The notes beneath the pieces were generated by a model, which saw only the letters and a list, made by a program, of their open reading frames with translations, made no database searches and was not told the DNA's origin. DNA of 64,000 bases from Eubacteriales bacterium (GTDB lineage: Bacteria > Bacillota > Clostridia > Lachnospirales > Lachnospiraceae): NCBI GenBank assembly GCA_030524545.1, contig JAUNGM010000012.1, positions 1-64,000 on the forward strand. The letters run 5' to 3'. Shown one piece after another: positions 32,919 to 41,218 of this stretch. A program made the translations under genes and the position numbers. How positions within the stretch are numbered: position 1 is the stretch's first letter; each line of letters starts with the position of its first letter.

Positions 32919-34171
32919 TGGGAAAGACGACAACAGAAATGCAGCTTGTCCCTTTGGAGAAGCTGGTGCCGTATGTAAATAATGCCCGGACACACTCGCC
33001 GGAGCAGATCACAAAGCTCCGCTCGTCTTTGAGGGAGTTTGGGTTTATCAATCCGGTTATCATCGACCGGGACTATGGCATCATTGCCGGACATGGACGG
33101 GTGCTTGCTGCGAAAGAGGAAGGTATCACGGAAGTGCCATGTGTATTTGTGGACTATCTGACCGAAGCACAGAAGAAAGCGTATATCCTTGCGGATAACC
33201 GTTTCGCCCAGGATGCGGGATGGGATGAGGAACTTCTGCGGATTGAGATTGAATCCCTGCAAGGCGCGGATTTTGATGTGTCACTTACGGGTTTTGAGGA
33301 ACAGGAGATCGCGGACCTCTTTGCCGGGGATGAGGATAAGAATGCAAAGGATGATGATTTTGACCTCTCGGCGGCATTGGAGAAAGCGTCCTTTGTGGAG
33401 CGCGGCGATATCTGGACGGTGGGACAGCACAGACTGATGTGCGGGGATGCCACCAATTCAGAGGATGTGGCAAAGCTGATGGACGGGAAGAAAGCAAACC
33501 TTATTGTGACAGATCCGCCCTATGGAGTGTCTTTCAAAAGTTCGGATGGTCTGACCATCCAAAATGACAGCATGAAGGATGAAGAGTTTTACACATTCCT
33601 GCTGTCGGCATTCCAGTGCATGGCGGAGTATCTGGAAAATGGAGGCTCGGCTTATGTGTTCCATGCCGATACAGAAGGGTTGAATTTCAGAAAGGCATTC
33701 ATTGACGCCGGGTTTCACCTGGCGGGTGTGTGCATTTGGGTAAAGAACAGTCTTGTGCTTGGCCGTAGCGATTACCAGTGGCAGCATGAGCCTGTTCTTT
33801 TTGGTTGGAAGAAGGGCGGCAGGCACTCCTGGTACTCCGACCGCAGCCAGACTACCATCTGGAATTACGATAAACCGAAGCGGAACAAAAACCATCCAAC
33901 ATCCAAGCCGCTCGACCTGCTCGGTTATCCCATCTGCAATTCCTCCCAGGAGAATGCCGTGGTAATTGACACCTTCGGGGGCAGCGGTTCCACGATGATG
34001 GCCTGTGAGCAGCTAAACCGTATCTGTTGCATGATGGAACTGGATGAGAAGTATGCCTCTGTCATCCTCCGCAGATATGTGGAAGATACGGGGGATGCGG
34101 AAAATGTGTATGTTATCCGGAACGGAGAGCAGATTCCATATTCTGCACTGGTCAAGGAGGTGGAGGTATAG
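32918..34171 (+). CDS. ParB-like nuclease/DNA-binding domain fused to DNA methyltransferase
   Basis: A 417-residue protein. Residues about 8-100 form a ParB N-terminal-like domain (LEKLVPYVNNARTHSPEQIT, then FINPVIIDRDYGIIAGHGRV). The rest is a beta-class amino-methyltransferase with VTDPPYGVSF near residue 195, then HPTSKPLDLL and DTFGGSGSTMMACEQ near 350. It methylates adenine N6 or cytosine N4, probably to protect phage DNA from restriction. ATG 32918 is 9 bases after GGAGG; ATG 32915 is possible. It is adjacent to a second methyltransferase gene. Confidence 0.92.
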   Translation: MGKTTTEMQLVPLEKLVPYVNNARTHSPEQITKLRSSLREFGFINPVIIDRDYGIIAGHGRVLAAKEEGITEVPCVFVDYLTEAQKKAYILADNRFAQDAGWDEELLRIEIESLQGADFDVSLTGFEEQEIADLFAGDEDKNAKDDDFDLSAALEKASFVERGDIWTVGQHRLMCGDATNSEDVAKLMDGKKANLIVTDPPYGVSFKSSDGLTIQNDSMKDEEFYTFLLSAFQCMAEYLENGGSAYVFHADTEGLNFRKAFIDAGFHLAGVCIWVKNSLVLGRSDYQWQHEPVLFGWKKGGRHSWYSDRSQTTIWNYDKPKRNKNHPTSKPLDLLGYPICNSSQENAVVIDTFGGSGSTMMACEQLNRICCMMELDEKYASVILRRYVEDTGDAENVYVIRNGEQIPYSALVKEVEV

Positions 34172-36204
34172 TGGACGCTATATATATCCATAGAAGGGAC
34201 TCTGACTTTAGCGGCGGAGATACACCAACTTTACAAAATGAAGATAAAAAGCTGACCCTCGGCAGCCTGTTTGACGGCTCCGGGGGTTTTCCTTTGGGCG
34301 GGCTGCTTGCAGGGATTACTCCGGTATGGGCATCGGAGATTGAGCCATTCCCTATCCGGGTAACTACAAAGCGGCTCCCATTCATGAAACACTTAGGCGA
34401 TATATCCACAGTAAGCGGTGCAGGCATCGCCCCTGTGGATATCATCACTTTTGGTTCGCCGTGTACGGATATGTCAGTGGCGGGCAAACGGGCAGGACTT
34501 GACGGAAGCCAGTCCTGCCTATTCTACGAAGCGATACGGATCGTGAAAGAAATGAGGTGTGCAACCAATGGAGAATATCCAAGATACATTGTGTGGGAGA
34601 ACGTGCCGGGAGCATTCTCATCAAACAAAGGAGAAGATTTCCGGGCAGTCCTCGAAGCGGTTTGCTCCGTCAAAGGCGAAAGTGTTTCTGTCCCTGAACC
34701 TCCAAAGGGAAAGTGGAGCAGCGCCGGAGAAATCGTGGCAGATGGATTTTCCCTCGCATGGCGGGTGCTTGACGCCCAATTTTGGGGAGTCCCCCAACGA
34801 AGAAAACGCATCTACCTTGTCGCAGATTTTGCAGGCGGAAGTGCCGGAAAGATACTATTTGAGTCCGAAGGCGTGTCAGGGTATTCTGCGGCGGGCTTCC
34901 GTGCGTGGCAAAGAGCTGCCGGAGGTGCTGCGGATTGCGCTGGAGCGGCAGGCGGCATCTGCTTAAATGACCAGGGCGGCAGCCGTATGGATGTGACGGA
35001 GGAAGTGACCTGCACTTTGTGGGCAGAGGCACATCATCCTCCATGCGTTCTGGAATCAGCGGGTTTCTGCACGGAACATTCTGCACAGAGCCGGAGCATC
35101 GGTTTTGAGGAGGAAGTTTCCCCTACCCTGCGGGCAGGTACGGTCCCGGCTGCGGTGGCGGTGTTTGATAACCATTCGCAGGATACCAGATATACGGGAC
35201 CGTTAGATACAGCACCCACGGTCAATGCCACCTACGGTATGGGCGGGAATAATCAGCCGTTTGTGGTGGAAACACCCAAGACACTGAAAATTCGATCCGG
35301 CTGCACGGGCGGGGGAAAGGGTGCGCTCATCCAGGATGATAAATCCGCAACGCTCTCCTGCAATAATGACCAGACTGTATTTGTGCCGTTCTGCAAAGGG
35401 ACACGCGCTCATTATAAAGGAGATGCTCCGACATGGAAGGATGGAGAAGTGGCAAACACACTGAACACCTTTGATGTGGGAGAGGCCAAGTGTAATGAAC
35501 TGGTTGTGCAGGCTTATGGCATCTGCTCCAAAGACAGCAATGCCATGAAGTCGGATAATCCGCACAGCGGATTTTATGAGGCGGATACTTCCCGGACTCT
35601 GGATGCCAACGGGGGAAATCCTGGCTGCAACCAGGGAGGTATTGCGGTAGTAGCGGTGCAAGGTTCCATGATTGGAAGAAAGGATGAGAACGGTCCGCAG
35701 GGCAGCGGCGTAAACGAGGATGTGTGTTTCACACTGGATGCGGTTGACCGCCATGCAGTGGCCTATCCGACCTACTGCACAAGTAAGAATTCCCATTTCA
35801 CGCGGGCGGAGGAGGAATTGGCAAATACGCTGGTGGCAACTGATTACAAAGACCCACCTGTCATCAATGGCATGGATGAGGTTGCATATATCGTCCGCAG
35901 GCTGACACCGACTGAGTGTGCAAGACTGCAGGGCTTTCCTGACTGGTGGTGCAGCAGTCTTGAAACGGAGGAACCTGCAGAGGAGGAGCTTTCTTTCTGG
36001 CGGGAGGTGTTTGAAACGCATCGGAAAGTGGCAGGGACTTCCTTTAAACCGAAGTCGGATAAGCAGATCATCAAATGGCTGAAAGACCCGCATTCCGATT
36101 CCGCAGAATACAAGATGTGGGGCAACGGTGTGGCGCTCCCTAATGTTTATTTCGTGCTGTCTGGCATTGTGTACTACTCACAATTTCCCGATTTTTTATT
36201 GTGA
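34171..36204 (+). CDS. DNA cytosine-5 methyltransferase with a long repeat-rich insert
   Basis: A 677-residue C5-methyltransferase: motif I LGSLFDGSGGFPLGG, catalytic motif IV TFGSPCTDMSV, motif VI YIVWENVPGA, motif VIII-like WGVPQRRKRIYLVADF, and late motifs RRLTPTECARLQGFPD and MWGNGVALPN. Residues about 278-565, where the target-recognition region is expected, hold about eight degenerate units built on a TL-x-A core (such as SPTLRAG, SATLSCN, ANTLNTF, SRTLDANGG, ANTLVAT). The GTG 34171 start overlaps the previous stop. Likely function: self-methylation against restriction, perhaps with several specificities. Confidence 0.92.
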   Translation: MDAIYIHRRDSDFSGGDTPTLQNEDKKLTLGSLFDGSGGFPLGGLLAGITPVWASEIEPFPIRVTTKRLPFMKHLGDISTVSGAGIAPVDIITFGSPCTDMSVAGKRAGLDGSQSCLFYEAIRIVKEMRCATNGEYPRYIVWENVPGAFSSNKGEDFRAVLEAVCSVKGESVSVPEPPKGKWSSAGEIVADGFSLAWRVLDAQFWGVPQRRKRIYLVADFAGGSAGKILFESEGVSGYSAAGFRAWQRAAGGAADCAGAAGGICLNDQGGSRMDVTEEVTCTLWAEAHHPPCVLESAGFCTEHSAQSRSIGFEEEVSPTLRAGTVPAAVAVFDNHSQDTRYTGPLDTAPTVNATYGMGGNNQPFVVETPKTLKIRSGCTGGGKGALIQDDKSATLSCNNDQTVFVPFCKGTRAHYKGDAPTWKDGEVANTLNTFDVGEAKCNELVVQAYGICSKDSNAMKSDNPHSGFYEADTSRTLDANGGNPGCNQGGIAVVAVQGSMIGRKDENGPQGSGVNEDVCFTLDAVDRHAVAYPTYCTSKNSHFTRAEEELANTLVATDYKDPPVINGMDEVAYIVRRLTPTECARLQGFPDWWCSSLETEEPAEEELSFWREVFETHRKVAGTSFKPKSDKQIIKWLKDPHSDSAEYKMWGNGVALPNVYFVLSGIVYYSQFPDFLL

Positions 36205-36225
36205 GGTATTCTACAGCGAATCAAC

Positions 36226-36254
36226 TTGCTATTTCTGCTGTTCAGAGTGATTAA
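36226..36254 (+). promoter_or_regulatory. Moron-type promoter 1
   Basis: TTGCTA (36226-36231), 17 bases ending TTCAGAGT, GATTAA (36249-36254), then TGTAGTACCGAAA. Fits the family at 37570, 41159, 57630, 61037 and 60658(-). It lies 34 bases before ATG 36288. Confidence 0.6.
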
Positions 36255-36287
36255 TGTAGTACCGAAAAACAAGGAGGTACAAACCAA

Positions 36288-37019
36288 ATGGAAGTAAAGT
36301 ACAACGTAACAGGAGAACGCAGAAAAGAGATGGTTGAGGTCATTTCCGGGATTGTGGGGATGAAAGCGGTATATATGAGGGTGCCAACCTGCGCTTATGC
36401 AATCAGCAACTTTAAGGTCAGCAAGGAGGGAACTTTGATTTTTGATGAGCGCAGCGATAGCGAGGTTGTGGAGAAGGTGCTGGAGGGATTGGCACGGGCC
36501 GGTTTTGAAGCGGAAAATTCCGCAACACAAGCCGTAGAAACGGCCGATGAAAATGGAGTGGTGGATTTATCCGAAGAAAGCGAAACCGAGCCACAGGAGG
36601 CGAATGTGGGGCTTACGGTGGCGCTTCCGAGGGAGGATTTCACGGATAATGCATTAGAGAACCTGCAAAAGCTGGTGGATTCCAAAGCTGCCCTGATGAA
36701 AAAGGCGCTCGGTGTGGATGCCCTTCCGGTTGAGGTGACAGAGGAACGGGTTTCCTTCCCCTGGTTCTCGGAGGCGGACAGTGATTCCGCAGCAGCCTAC
36801 ACCCATTTTATTACCGCACTGTGCAACATGGCAAAGAATCAAAAGCGGGTTACGGCAAAGGAAAAGACTGCGGAGAATGAAAAATACGCCTTCCGGTGTT
36901 TTCTCCTGCGGCTTGGATTTATTGGGGATGAATATAAATCAGACCGAAAAATTCTGCTGAAAAACCTCACGGGATCATCAGCATTCAAGGGAGGTGCGAA
37001 GCATGAACTTTCCGAGTAG
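36288..37019 (+). CDS. 'Virulence-related' type phage protein with amidoligase-like C-terminal module
   Basis: A 243-residue protein. Residues 1-70 form a small alpha-beta domain (VISGIVGMKAVYMRVPTCAY), then an acidic linker (about 80-105), a middle domain (VGLTVALPREDFTDNALENL), and a C-terminal module (about 180-240) with ALCNMAKNQKR, KYAFRCFLLRLGFIGDEYKS and a final SSAFKGG. That last module is plainly homologous to the end of the amidoligase at 37648. Similar proteins are labelled virulence-related in gut prophages with no experiment. It has its own promoter, and ATG 36288 follows AAGGAGG. Confidence 0.7.
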   Translation: MEVKYNVTGERRKEMVEVISGIVGMKAVYMRVPTCAYAISNFKVSKEGTLIFDERSDSEVVEKVLEGLARAGFEAENSATQAVETADENGVVDLSEESETEPQEANVGLTVALPREDFTDNALENLQKLVDSKAALMKKALGVDALPVEVTEERVSFPWFSEADSDSAAAYTHFITALCNMAKNQKRVTAKEKTAENEKYAFRCFLLRLGFIGDEYKSDRKILLKNLTGSSAFKGGAKHELSE

Positions 37020-37236
37020 AAAGATTGTGGAGCGTGTCCGCAGGGAATATCCTGCAGGCACACGGGTGGAGCTTGTGCGAATGGATGATCGGCAGGCTCC
37101 TCCGGTCGGAACACTTGGAACGGTCGAGGGCGTGGATGATACTGCATCACTTTTGATGCGGTGGGACAACGGATCACACTTGAACGTGGTCTATGGAGAG
37201 GATGTTGTCCGCAAGGTCACAGAGGAGGGGCAGTAA
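37003..37236 (+). CDS. DUF4314 domain-containing protein
   Basis: A 77-residue protein (RKIVERVRREYPAGTRVELV, then APPVGTLGTVEGVDD and LLMRWDNGSHLNVVYGED) matching DUF4314, an SH3-like small barrel found in phages. ATG 37003 follows GGGAGGTGCGAAGC and overlaps the previous gene by 17 bases; its stop overlaps the next ATG. Function unknown. Confidence 0.85.
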   Translation: MNFPSRKIVERVRREYPAGTRVELVRMDDRQAPPVGTLGTVEGVDDTASLLMRWDNGSHLNVVYGEDVVRKVTEEGQ

Positions 37237-37517
37237 TGGAACAGGATATTTTGAGCCAGCTTTATTACGGGAATATCGTGCCGTGGGAGAACCGGAACGA
37301 TAAGACCCCGGCAATGGAGGCGTTCAGCGACCAGGTCGATAAAGACATTCAGTGTTTGGAAAAGCTGCTGGATGATGAGGGAAAGAAAGTGCTGGAGCGG
37401 CTGTTGGATAACAGTGCGGAGCTGGAACGGCAGATGGTATGCGAGGGATTTAAGGATGGATTCCGTCTTGGAGTACAGCTTGTGACTGCCGGAATGGACA
37501 GTAAAAAGAAGCCATAA
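37236..37517 (+). CDS. DUF6809-like small helical phage protein
   Basis: A 93-residue all-helical protein. The ILSQLYYGNIVPWENR start and KVLERLLDNSAELERQMVCE with GFRLGVQLVTAGM end are the pattern of DUF6809. Function unknown. It closes the first moron operon (promoter at 36226); no terminator with a T-run follows, only a weak ACACAA/TTGTGT pair. Confidence 0.7.
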   Translation: MEQDILSQLYYGNIVPWENRNDKTPAMEAFSDQVDKDIQCLEKLLDDEGKKVLERLLDNSAELERQMVCEGFKDGFRLGVQLVTAGMDSKKKP

Positions 37518-37569
37518 AATACACAAATTCCGCCTCGAATCATTGTGTAATATATGCCTCCAAATTGAC

Positions 37570-37598
37570 TTGCTATTATCCTCTTTTAGAGCGAATAT
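37570..37598 (+). promoter_or_regulatory. Moron-type promoter 2
   Basis: TTGCTA (37570-37575), 17 bases ending TTTTAGAGC, GAATAT (37593-37598), then GTGTACACCGAAAGGGAAAA. Nearly identical downstream to the promoter at 57630. An upstream TTGACT at 37565 is in an alternative register. It drives the amidoligase operon. Confidence 0.75.
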
Positions 37599-37647
37599 GT
37601 GTACACCGAAAGGGAAAACACACCAAACGAAAACGGAGGATTCTACC

Positions 37648-38598
37648 ATGAACGAAAAGATTGCAAGACAGATTGAAGAAATGAAAAAGCAGACCATTGG
37701 GGTTGAGGTTGAGATGAACAGCATTACAAGGAGCAAGGCAGCGAAGGTTGCCGCCGACTTCTTCGGAACAGGCAGATATCAGGACACGGCAGGCCGGAAC
37801 GGATACTACACTTGGAGCGCATGGGACGCAGACGGCAGGGAATGGAAATTCCAGAGGGACGTCAGCATTGCGGGACCGGACAGCGAAAAATGCGAGATGG
37901 TCACCCCGATCCTGACCTACGCTGATATGGAAACCCTGCAGGAGCTGGTCAGAAAGCTCAGACACGCAGGAGCGAAGAGCGACGCCACAAGGGGCTGCGG
38001 AGTCCACATCCACATCGGAGCAAAGGGACACACACCGCAGACACTTAGAAACCTCGCCAACATCATGGCAAGCCACGAGAGCCTGATTGCCGATGCCTTA
38101 AACCTTGACAGGGGCAGAATGAACCGCTACTGCCGCACGGTTGACCCTCGCTTTTTGGAGCAGGTAAACCGCAGAAAACCGACTACGATGGCACAGCTTG
38201 CGGACATCTGGTACACGAGCCACGGTGCAAATTACGGCAGAAGCCAGCACTACAACGACAGCCGCTACCATATGCTCAACTACCACGCAACCTTTACAAA
38301 GGGAACGGTTGAATTCCGGCTTTTCCAATTTGACGCTCCGGCAAACGGCAAACGCAACGGCCTCCATGCAGGGCAGCTTAAGAGTTACATTCAGCTTTGC
38401 CTCGCACTGAGCCAGATGGCAAAGACGGTAAAAACGGCAAGCCCGAAGCCGCAGCAGAACGAAAATCCAAAATACGCTATGAGAACCTGGCTCCTCCGAT
38501 TGGGATTCATCGGAGATGAATTCAAGACCGCAAGGGAAATCCTTACAAAGCGCCTTGACGGAGACGCCTCCTTCAGAAACGGCAGGACAGCCGCTTGA
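37648..38598 (+). CDS. Amidoligase family protein (glutamine synthetase-like fold)
   Basis: A 316-residue putative amidoligase: IGVEVEMNSITRSKAAK at residue 16, RGCGVHIHIG near 112 and GTVEFRLFQFDAP near 220 are the metal- and nucleotide-binding signatures of the GS-like amidoligases. These are predicted to join amino acids to peptides or proteins through ATP-driven amide bonds, often beside gamma-glutamylcyclotransferase-like genes, as here. The last 65 residues (KYAMRTWLLRLGFIGDEFK...) recur in the protein at 36288. ATG 37648 follows ACGGAGGATTCTACC. Substrate is unknown. Confidence 0.85.
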   Translation: MNEKIARQIEEMKKQTIGVEVEMNSITRSKAAKVAADFFGTGRYQDTAGRNGYYTWSAWDADGREWKFQRDVSIAGPDSEKCEMVTPILTYADMETLQELVRKLRHAGAKSDATRGCGVHIHIGAKGHTPQTLRNLANIMASHESLIADALNLDRGRMNRYCRTVDPRFLEQVNRRKPTTMAQLADIWYTSHGANYGRSQHYNDSRYHMLNYHATFTKGTVEFRLFQFDAPANGKRNGLHAGQLKSYIQLCLALSQMAKTVKTASPKPQQNENPKYAMRTWLLRLGFIGDEFKTAREILTKRLDGDASFRNGRTAA

Positions 38599-38605
38599 AG
38601 GAACC

Positions 38606-38661
38606 GCAGGAGTTAGTCTCCTGCCACCTTACCTCCGACCGCTTCGGCGGTCTTAAGGTGG
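38606..38661 (+). promoter_or_regulatory. Two hairpins between amidoligase and cyclotransferase genes
   Basis: GCAGGAG/CTCCTGC (38606-38612, 38618-38624) is followed by a long stem, CCACCTTA/TAAGGTGG (38624-38631, 38654-38661), capped by GACCGC-TTCG-GCGGTC. There is no T-run. Such structures set relative expression within an operon by mRNA processing or stability. Confidence 0.55.
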
Positions 38662-38698
38662 TAGAAGGGTGACCCCTTCGGAAAGGACGGATACCATT

Positions 38699-39172
38699 AT
38701 GGAAAAAAGATACTACATCGCTTACGGAAGCAACCTGAACATTTCGCAGATGCGGATGAGATGCCCAGGGGCAAGGATCATCGGCACTTCGGAGATCAAG
38801 GATTATCAGCTTTTATTTAAGGGCAGCAAGACAGGCTCCTACCTGACCATTGAACCGAAGGAAGGCAGCAGTGTTCCGGTTGCAGTATGGTCGGTAACAG
38901 CCGAGGATGAGGCAGCGCTTGACCGCTACGAGGGTTTCCCTGCCTTTTACTACAAAAAGGAAATGGAACTGCCTATCAAGGGAATTAAGTCTGGCAAGGT
39001 TAGAATCCGGAACACCTTTGTCTACATCATGCATGAGGATCGACCGCTCGGCCTGCCGAGCAATTATTACCTTGCAATCTGCTTGCAGGGATACCGGAGT
39101 TTCGGATTTGACAAAAAGGTGCTGGCACAGGCTTATGCCGACAGCGACAGGAGGGACGACCATGAAGATTGA
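38699..39172 (+). CDS. Gamma-glutamylcyclotransferase family protein (AIG2-like)
   Basis: A 157-residue protein with the N-terminal YYIAYGSNLNISQMRMRCPG substrate-loop motif and the catalytic Glu in ALDRYEGFPAFYYK, the GGCT fold signature. It can release gamma-linked amino acids as 5-oxoproline-type products. Paired with an amidoligase it may reverse or edit the ligase product. ATG 38699 follows GGAAAGGACGGATACC. It overlaps the zinc-ribbon gene by 11 bases. Confidence 0.9.
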   Translation: MEKRYYIAYGSNLNISQMRMRCPGARIIGTSEIKDYQLLFKGSKTGSYLTIEPKEGSSVPVAVWSVTAEDEAALDRYEGFPAFYYKKEMELPIKGIKSGKVRIRNTFVYIMHEDRPLGLPSNYYLAICLQGYRSFGFDKKVLAQAYADSDRRDDHED

Positions 39173-39374
39173 TGCAAACACACGGATTAAAATATGTCCA
39201 CGCTGCGGGAACGCCTATCATGGCGCTCCTGCCCTTTCCAGGGCGGACAATGAAACACTGATCTGCCCGGACTGCGGGACGAGGGAAGCACTGGAGAGCA
39301 TTGGTGTGGATGAAAAAGAGCAGGAATCCATCCTCGCTACGATTCACCGATGCAGAGGTGGTAATTTGAATTAA
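39162..39374 (+). CDS. Small zinc-ribbon protein
   Basis: A 70-residue protein with CPRCGNAYHG and CPDCGTREALESIG knuckles and a short helical tail. ATG 39162 follows ACAGGAGGGACGACC and lies inside the end of the cyclotransferase gene, so the two are coupled. It may be an adaptor for the amidoligase/cyclotransferase pair; no catalytic residues are visible. Confidence 0.7.
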   Translation: MKIDANTRIKICPRCGNAYHGAPALSRADNETLICPDCGTREALESIGVDEKEQESILATIHRCRGGNLN

Positions 39375-39441
39375 GACATTAAAATAGAATATGCCTGAGA
39401 ACGGAAGCCGCAGGGCTTCTGTATCTCATACCAATAAATCC

Positions 39442-39477
39442 GCACTGAGTCCAGATTGGGGCTGAGTGCTATTTTTA
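39442..39477 (+). terminator. Terminator of the amidoligase operon
   Basis: GCACT-G-AGTCC (39442-39452) pairs with GGGCT-G-AGTGC (39459-39469) with one mismatch, followed by TATTTTTAT. A smaller GAAGCC/GGCTTC hairpin lies just upstream (about 39404-39419). Confidence 0.65.
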
Positions 39478-39502
39478 TACTATTTTTGAGGAGGTGACGG
39501 CG

Positions 39503-41110
39503 GTGACGATGAGAAAGTTGAAAAAATACAGACCAACGAAGTTCAAAGCAAAGGACTCCGTGTACAGCAAGGAGATGGCGGATTATGCAGTTTCCTTTAT
39601 CGAGTGCCTATGCCACACCAAAGGCACCTGGGCGGGAAAACCCTTTGAACTGATTGACTGGCAGGAACAGATCATCCGTGACATTTTCGGGACGCTGAAA
39701 CCTAATGGGTACCGCCAGTTTAATACCGCCTATATTGAAATTCCAAAGAAGCAGGGAAAATCGGAGCTGGCGGCTGCGGTTGCCCTGCTTTTATGCTGCG
39801 GTGACGGGGAGGAACGTGCGGAGGTTTACGGCTGCGCTGCTGACAGGCAGCAGGCAACCATTGTTTTTGACGTGGCGGCGGATATGGTGCGGATGTGTCC
39901 GGCACTGAATAAAAGAGTAAAAATCCTCGCCTCACAGAAACGGATCATCTATACGCCGACCAACTCCTTCTATCAGGTACTTTCGGCGGAGGCGTATTCT
40001 AAGCACGGCTTTAACATTCACGGCGTGGTGTTCGATGAGCTGCATACTCAGCCGAACCGGAAACTGTTTGATGTTATGACCAAAGGCTCCGGTGACGCAA
40101 GAATGCAGCCGCTTTACTTTCTGATTACTACAGCGGGAACGGATACCAATTCCATCTGCTATGAAACACACCAAAAAGCAAAGGACATTCTGGAAGGCAG
40201 GAAGATTGACCCGACCTTTTATCCTGTGATTTACGGTGCAGAGGAATCGGATGACTGGACGGATCCGAAGGTGTGGAAGAAAGCGAATCCCTCATTGGAC
40301 ATTACAGTGGGGATTGACAAGGTCAAGGCCGCCTGTGAATCCGCAAAGCAGAATCCGGGTGAGGAAAATTCTTTCCGGCAGCTCCGCTTAAATCAGTGGG
40401 TAAAACAGGCGGTGCGCTGGATGCCGATGGACAAATGGGATGCCTGTGCGTTCCCGGTTTCCGAGGATGATTTGGAAGGGCGCGTCTGCTACGGCGGGCT
40501 TGACCTTTCCTCGACTACGGATATTACGGCTTTCGTGCTGGTATTTCCTCCAATGGATGAGGAGGACAAATACTGCGTTCTTCCCTACTTTTGGATTCCG
40601 GAGGAGACAATAGAACTGCGTGTCCGGCGCGACCATGTTCCCTATGACGTGTGGGAGCGGCAGGGATTTTTGCAGACCACGGAGGGCAATGTTGTCCATT
40701 ACGGTTATATTGAGAAATTTATTGAGCGGCTTGGGGAACGGTTCAATATCCGGGAGATTGCCTTTGACCGATGGGGCGCTGTGCAGATGGTACAGAACCT
40801 TGAGGGCATGGGCTTTACGGTAGTTCCTTTTGGACAGGGATTTAAGGATATGTCCCCACCGACAAAGGAACTGATGAAACTGACACTAGAGCAGAAGATT
40901 GCCCACGGAGGGCACCCGGTTCTGAGATGGATGATGGATAACATTTTTATTCGTACCGATCCGGCTGGGAACATCAAAGCAGATAAGGAAAAATCCACAG
41001 AGAAGATTGACGGAGCCGTTGCCACCATCATGGGGTTGGACAGGGCAATTCGCTGTGGAAATGAAAGTGGAGCCTCTGTCTATGACAGCCGTGGGCTGCT
41101 GGTCTTTTAG
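39503..41110 (+). CDS. terL: Terminase large subunit
   Basis: A 535-residue packaging motor. ATPase: Walker A EIPKKQGKSELAAAVALLLC, Walker B GVVFDELHTQPN, coupling ITTAGTD. Nuclease: acidic residues in CYGGLDLSSTTDITAF, EIAFDRWGAVQMVQNLEGMG and DGAVATIMGLDRA. GTG 39503 is chosen (GAGGAGG with 8-base spacing); GTG 39494 and ATG 39509 are in frame. Separated from terS by methyltransferase and moron genes. Confidence 0.95.
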   Translation: MTMRKLKKYRPTKFKAKDSVYSKEMADYAVSFIECLCHTKGTWAGKPFELIDWQEQIIRDIFGTLKPNGYRQFNTAYIEIPKKQGKSELAAAVALLLCCGDGEERAEVYGCAADRQQATIVFDVAADMVRMCPALNKRVKILASQKRIIYTPTNSFYQVLSAEAYSKHGFNIHGVVFDELHTQPNRKLFDVMTKGSGDARMQPLYFLITTAGTDTNSICYETHQKAKDILEGRKIDPTFYPVIYGAEESDDWTDPKVWKKANPSLDITVGIDKVKAACESAKQNPGEENSFRQLRLNQWVKQAVRWMPMDKWDACAFPVSEDDLEGRVCYGGLDLSSTTDITAFVLVFPPMDEEDKYCVLPYFWIPEETIELRVRRDHVPYDVWERQGFLQTTEGNVVHYGYIEKFIERLGERFNIREIAFDRWGAVQMVQNLEGMGFTVVPFGQGFKDMSPPTKELMKLTLEQKIAHGGHPVLRWMMDNIFIRTDPAGNIKADKEKSTEKIDGAVATIMGLDRAIRCGNESGASVYDSRGLLVF

Positions 41111-41158
41111 CGTATAAATGTACCAGACGGATGCAAAAGTATTTGTGTAATAGTTGTA

Positions 41159-41187
41159 TTGCTATTATCCGCACCTGACGGTAATAT
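41159..41187 (+). promoter_or_regulatory. Moron-type promoter 3
   Basis: TTGCTA (41159-41164), exactly 17 bases, TAATAT (41182-41187), then ACAGCTACAAAAACG. The part after -35 matches the minus-strand promoter at 60630-60658 (GGTAATAT...CAGCTAC). Drives the single gene at 41219. Confidence 0.75.
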
Positions 41188-41218
41188 ACAGCTACAAAAA
41201 CGAACGGAGGGAACGGAA

